Below, piece by piece: positions 60,667 to 64,000 of a DNA stretch of 64,000 bases. The number at the start of each line of letters is the position of its first letter. Positions within the stretch are counted from its first letter, which is position 1. The translations under genes were made by a program, and so were the position numbers. Below the pieces are notes generated by a model, which did not search any database, was not told the origin of the DNA, and worked only from the letters and a program-made list of their open reading frames with translations. The stretch is from NCBI GenBank assembly GCA_025655575.1, contig JAHXIP010000002.1, positions 186,001-250,000 on the forward strand, written 5' to 3'. The DNA comes from Candidatus Thiodiazotropha sp. (ex Monitilora ramsayi) (GTDB lineage Bacteria > Pseudomonadota > Gammaproteobacteria > Chromatiales > Chromatiaceae).

Positions 60667-62805
60667 TCATTCGATGAGCCACTTGACGCCCACCTGCAGA
60701 TTGGAAGAGTCGGCGAACTGTCCGAATGTGGTGTCCATATCACCCCAATAGTGGTTCCACTCAGCGGAACCGAGGAGTGTATCGGTGAAGCTGTACTCCA
60801 CATCGAAACGGTTCCATTTGCCGCCACCCTCTTCGTAGATGGTGATATTGTTCCAGCGATGCTCTTGGGAAGCGCCGAAGGGTTTGGAGAAGAAGAGTGA
60901 GTAGAACTCTTTGTTCTCATAACCTTTCTTCAGCCCATTAGAAAGATGCATAACCGCAGGGTCAGCTGTATACCTTGAACATTCAACTGTCGGTTGCACT
61001 GTATCTTGAGTCATACAAGTCGCAGATTCATCGATAAAATCAAGATTCATAAACTGAATAAACTGGCCACTGACAAGTAAGTTTGTAAGCACAGTTACAT
61101 CAGCACCGAGTACATATTTGAAGTAGTCCCCTTTCTCATTTCTCAAAGCACCGGTCAAATCACCATCTACAAGCTTATTTCGGTCGATAACAGGTGTTTT
61201 TACATCCCTCTGGTACAAGAACTCACCTCGGAAGACAACCGATCCTAAAGCATCTGTATCCATCGCATAATCGAAAGAACTGCCAATATTGTGGATACGA
61301 TTCAGTGACTCAACAAAAACGAGTTGTGCAGGCCCACCGGGTGTAGCGCCACTATCTCCATCAACTGCCCCCGCAACACTCAAATCCGCAGGTGCACCGA
61401 AGAATTGGGTTCTATCCTTACTAACCAGCTGTATAACTTTGCCTCCGATACCATTATCCAAAGAAAGCACATCGAGCTCATTACCAGCCATATCTTCCCA
61501 ATGGATATCAACCGACGGGTTGGGATCATACCCATAGAGGTAATTTACACCCAGATTCAACCCATTATTGAAAGAGTGACGATAACGTGTACCGAAATTA
61601 GCACCCTCTGTTGAATCATAATCCTTCTCATATCTAGTCTTCATGCCAACAAATGCGTTAAATGTCGCAAATGTTGCATTTGGCATGTATTCCCACATTG
61701 AGTTCGGTTGTTGGATATCCCAACCTTTCCCATCTGTTCCATCGGTAACTACACCGGCATCACTGAGATTTGTAACTGCCAAATTACCCATCTCGGAAAA
61801 TGTTTTGATGCAGTTTTCGCCAGCAACACTGATAGTAGTAGCTGAAGGTGCTTGGAACGGAGTACAGTTAAGTGGACTATTTGGGTTTGCACCATCGAAC
61901 TCATAGCTTCCAGCCGCATAACCTGCCACAGTGCCAAACTCGGGGCTTAAAGGGTTCGCACCACCTACTGGATTCGTGAACGTACTGCCAAGGTTACCGT
62001 CACCATAGAAAATACCAGTTACAGGGCCAAAGGCTGCACCAATATTCAGAAAACCGTTGACTGCACCACTGATAGTATCAACACCTTTCAATATGAATTG
62101 ATGCCCATTATCAGTGCCGAAAAGGTTCGACGCATCAAAACCAAATGGATTCGTCGCACTAGGTGCAACCGCTCCTGGCCCAAGTATCTCGCGAGTACTA
62201 CTCTCCCCACCATCTAGACCCGGTATGTAATTCGGAATCGCTTGAGAAACAATAACCTGTAGATTTCCAGAATTACCAATATTCGTTTCCGCATTAATCA
62301 TCCACACTGGAATGCGAGCATCTTCCATAGCATTTTGATTTAATTCTCGAAAATCGGTGGGATTGATTATATCTAGCAATTTTATGCCGTCAGCAGTGCC
62401 CCATACTACTTGTTGCTTCCCAAGCCTTAGATCCCACCCAAACAAAGCAGTATCGGCGTAGAGCTCTCGTACGTAATCGTTCTGGGTATAAAGTTTATGC
62501 CCCTTAAGATCATCAGAAGCACCTTCTGAATCGTAGATGAGATTTATGTCTGCATGCCAGGTACTCTCTTCACCAAGGTCTCCATTCATGAAGATTCTTG
62601 CAGAGTTTTCGAATTTCATCAGGTCACCTCTATCGTGACCATGTGTATCTACAGTGGTTAATGCTTCCCCAGTCACTTGACCATCCCGGGTGAAAACCGA
62701 AGTCTCATTTTTCAGATACCCGGTAACCTCAACCTCAGCGACCGCCGCCCCGGGTAATACCAAGGCAAGTAGTATCGACTGATAAATTTTGCTGCGTTTG
62801 AACAT
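60667..62805 (-). CDS. outer-membrane beta-barrel protein, DUF1302-like
   Basis: Exported protein of 712 residues. The signal peptide MFKRSKIYQSILLALVLPGA ends after AAVA. The body has alternating beta-barrel strands, with RLGKQQVVWGTADGIKLLDI and INPTDFRELNQNAMEDARIP, which fit the DUF1302 family often paired with DUF1329/LolA-like proteins and RND pumps. It ends in VGVKWLIE, without the usual terminal Phe. Two pairs of cysteines occur in loop regions. The ATG at 62805 has GGAGG eight bases upstream. Outer-membrane location and family are likely; substrate unknown. Confidence 0.7.
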   Translation of the reverse strand: MFKRSKIYQSILLALVLPGAAVAEVEVTGYLKNETSVFTRDGQVTGEALTTVDTHGHDRGDLMKFENSARIFMNGDLGEESTWHADINLIYDSEGASDDLKGHKLYTQNDYVRELYADTALFGWDLRLGKQQVVWGTADGIKLLDIINPTDFRELNQNAMEDARIPVWMINAETNIGNSGNLQVIVSQAIPNYIPGLDGGESSTREILGPGAVAPSATNPFGFDASNLFGTDNGHQFILKGVDTISGAVNGFLNIGAAFGPVTGIFYGDGNLGSTFTNPVGGANPLSPEFGTVAGYAAGSYEFDGANPNSPLNCTPFQAPSATTISVAGENCIKTFSEMGNLAVTNLSDAGVVTDGTDGKGWDIQQPNSMWEYMPNATFATFNAFVGMKTRYEKDYDSTEGANFGTRYRHSFNNGLNLGVNYLYGYDPNPSVDIHWEDMAGNELDVLSLDNGIGGKVIQLVSKDRTQFFGAPADLSVAGAVDGDSGATPGGPAQLVFVESLNRIHNIGSSFDYAMDTDALGSVVFRGEFLYQRDVKTPVIDRNKLVDGDLTGALRNEKGDYFKYVLGADVTVLTNLLVSGQFIQFMNLDFIDESATCMTQDTVQPTVECSRYTADPAVMHLSNGLKKGYENKEFYSLFFSKPFGASQEHRWNNITIYEEGGGKWNRFDVEYSFTDTLLGSAEWNHYWGDMDTTFGQFADSSNLQVGVKWLIE

Positions 62806-62907
62806 CAATGATTCCTCCCAGATTCGACGAACAACCGGATCTCAATTGTTTTTTATACCGGATTCGAAGCGGTGTGGGCCGCCATAGTGTGGCAACCAAA
62901 ATTTTTT

Positions 62908-62932
62908 GGGGATACCTATTTTAGGCATCCCC
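62908..62932 (-). promoter_or_regulatory. hairpin between the LolA-like and DUF1302-like genes
   Basis: An 11-bp stem (GGGGATACCTA with TAGGCATCCCC, one mismatch) has a 3-base loop. In the minus-strand transcript the odd pair is G-U, so the structure is complete in RNA. It lies nine bases after the stop of the LolA-like gene and is followed by A residues, not U, so it is probably an mRNA stabiliser or processing point that sets the ratio between the two genes. Confidence 0.6.
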
Positions 62933-62940
62933 ATTTATCG

Positions 62941-63918
62941 TTAGCGTTTGATTTTTCTCAGAGTCTTCTCTGACCAGAAGTCGGATTCCCAATCCTGGTT
63001 TATCTGCACCACATCCTGTGGAATGACTGCCCAGGTCTCGTGACCGGTGGAAAAGGTTTTGCCATACCAATAACCCCAGGAGAGTGCACGGGGATCATCG
63101 AGTCCAAGACTAACCCAGTTTCGGTCGATAACCTTGACCTTTTCACCACCTTTGAAATATTCCGTGCGGTAGTCGGCAAAGGTTTTTGTATCGACGTAGC
63201 TGACACGATGATCGTACCACCAGTTCTCCCGCTTGGTTGTACTCTTCAGCTTATAAACCTCTTTACCTTTGTGATCGCAAGCCGCGTCAGGCGGGTTGGG
63301 TAGATATTTATTCTTGGCTTCACTTTTCTCGATGGCACCAAGGCAATCATTGAATGTTTCAGTGCCAAGCAGCTCATGGGTTTCATGCATCGGTTTACGC
63401 AGGGTTACGTCACCGAAGGTGAAATCCGTACCACCCCAGGCATCATCGTGGGCAGGCTCGGCAAAACGGCGGATCTTACGCAGGGCCGGCAACCAGATAG
63501 AGTAAGATTGACTCTTGTTATCATCCAGGTAATCCGTGATCAGCATGCCGGTACCCTTCAACTTACCGGAACGGAAGATGGCGATATCCTGAGAGCTGGT
63601 GGAACCGTCGCTGTATTCGTTATTGAGATAACGTTCAAGCGTAATGGTGGTCGGTCTGCTGCCCGCTGACTTATTGACCAACACGGTAATCTTGCCAGGT
63701 TTGGCCTTGCGGCTCTTTTTTGGGTCCTTGTTGTTGTTGGTGATGCCGTATTTTTTCACGCCATAGAAATGGTTGACGAAATAGACCTGATCAGCGATCT
63801 CGTCAGCACTAGGTGTGCCGGTCGGTAGTGGAAGGTCCTTAGACACGCCGGCAACGGCGAGGCCTGAAAACATAAAACCAACTGCCGCAGCTGCGGACAC
63901 AAACTTATGCACCTGCAT
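62941..63918 (-). CDS. LolA-like periplasmic (outer-membrane lipoprotein-sorting) protein, copy 2
   Basis: Exported protein of 325 residues. The signal peptide MQVHKFVSAAAAVGFMFSGL ends AVA before GVSKDL. The body shares the LolA-like layout with copy 1: TTITLERYLNNEYSDGSTSS, the motif WLPALRKIRRFAEPAHDDAW and GGTDFTFGDV (the counterpart of MGSDFNNQDL in copy 1). A cysteine pair lies in FNDCLGAIEKSEA and PPDAACDHKGKE. GAGGAG lies 10 bases before the ATG. It is first in the operon with the DUF1302-like protein and the RND transporter, and would be the carrier that shuttles cargo between them. Confidence 0.88.
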   Translation of the reverse strand: MQVHKFVSAAAAVGFMFSGLAVAGVSKDLPLPTGTPSADEIADQVYFVNHFYGVKKYGITNNNKDPKKSRKAKPGKITVLVNKSAGSRPTTITLERYLNNEYSDGSTSSQDIAIFRSGKLKGTGMLITDYLDDNKSQSYSIWLPALRKIRRFAEPAHDDAWGGTDFTFGDVTLRKPMHETHELLGTETFNDCLGAIEKSEAKNKYLPNPPDAACDHKGKEVYKLKSTTKRENWWYDHRVSYVDTKTFADYRTEYFKGGEKVKVIDRNWVSLGLDDPRALSWGYWYGKTFSTGHETWAVIPQDVVQINQDWESDFWSEKTLRKIKR

Positions 63919-64000
63919 TTTCGATCCTCCTCAGTGGGACGGTCCCTGGCTATTACCGGCCGCCCGTATATTATTGAATTAAGCTTTTCTAATGAGACAC

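Noticed and set aside
59597..60751. Plus-strand open frame of 384 codons
   Set aside because: Antisense to the RND transporter gene, which has clear transmembrane organisation.

Overview
The window is chromosomal DNA of a gammaproteobacterium. Three things show this: the gene order tyrT-glyT-thrT-tufB-trpT-secE-nusG-rplKAJL-rpoBC-rpsLG-fusA-tufA followed by the S10, spc and alpha ribosomal protein operons, the ampD-ampE pair, and a DsrC/TusE-type sulfur-carrier protein. The DsrC-like gene, the EgtB/FGE-like gene and the general protein character suggest a sulfur-oxidising Chromatiales-type lineage (for example Sedimenticola or Thiodiazotropha relatives). That placement is inference from memory of such genomes; no rRNA gene is present to confirm it.

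Layout. (1) 1-8000: accessory and housekeeping genes. These are a truncated MscS channel, an MTH1187-type thiamine-binding protein, a HugZ/pyridoxamine-oxidase-like protein, a single-cysteine DsrC-like protein, an EgtB-like protein that has lost its iron-binding histidines, a small flagellar-rod-like protein behind a good sigma-28 promoter, FKBP-nadC, and a DUF1631 protein. (2) 8527-12354: a tight plus-strand run of two DUF1538 membrane proteins (UmpAB type), a PII-like regulator and a CBS-domain protein, followed by ampD and ampE. A 27-codon membrane microprotein, a TrmH-family methyltransferase and a cytochrome b561-like protein come next. (3) 14180-46615, all on the minus strand: the translation and transcription core. 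Read in the direction of transcription it runs tRNA-Tyr, Gly, Thr, tufB, tRNA-Trp, secE, nusG, rplKAJL, rpoBC, rpsL, rpsG, fusA, tufA, rpsJ through rpmJ, rpsM, rpsK, rpsD, rpoA, rplQ, and ends at a clear terminator. Strong promoters are visible before tRNA-Tyr and before rpsL. A 268-bp palindromic MITE-like element sits between trpT and secE. (4) 46824-53373, plus strand: a TPR lipoprotein, ispE, tRNA-Gln, prs, a short malic enzyme, rplY (Ctc type) and pth. (5) 53487-63918: two convergent envelope operons. On the plus strand a LolA-like periplasmic protein is followed by two FtsX/LolCE-type permeases and a LolD-like ATPase. On the minus strand a second LolA-like protein is followed by an outer-membrane DUF1302-like barrel and an RND/MMPL-type transporter. 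The two operons meet at a terminator at 57700-57724.

How the genes work together. Most of the window is the conserved information-processing core. The less explored systems are the DUF1538/PII/CBS module, which looks like a regulated cation antiporter, and the paired LolA-like trafficking operons, which look like two routes for moving a lipid or lipoprotein between inner and outer membrane. I did not find CRISPR arrays, transposase genes, phage genes or toxin-antitoxin genes.
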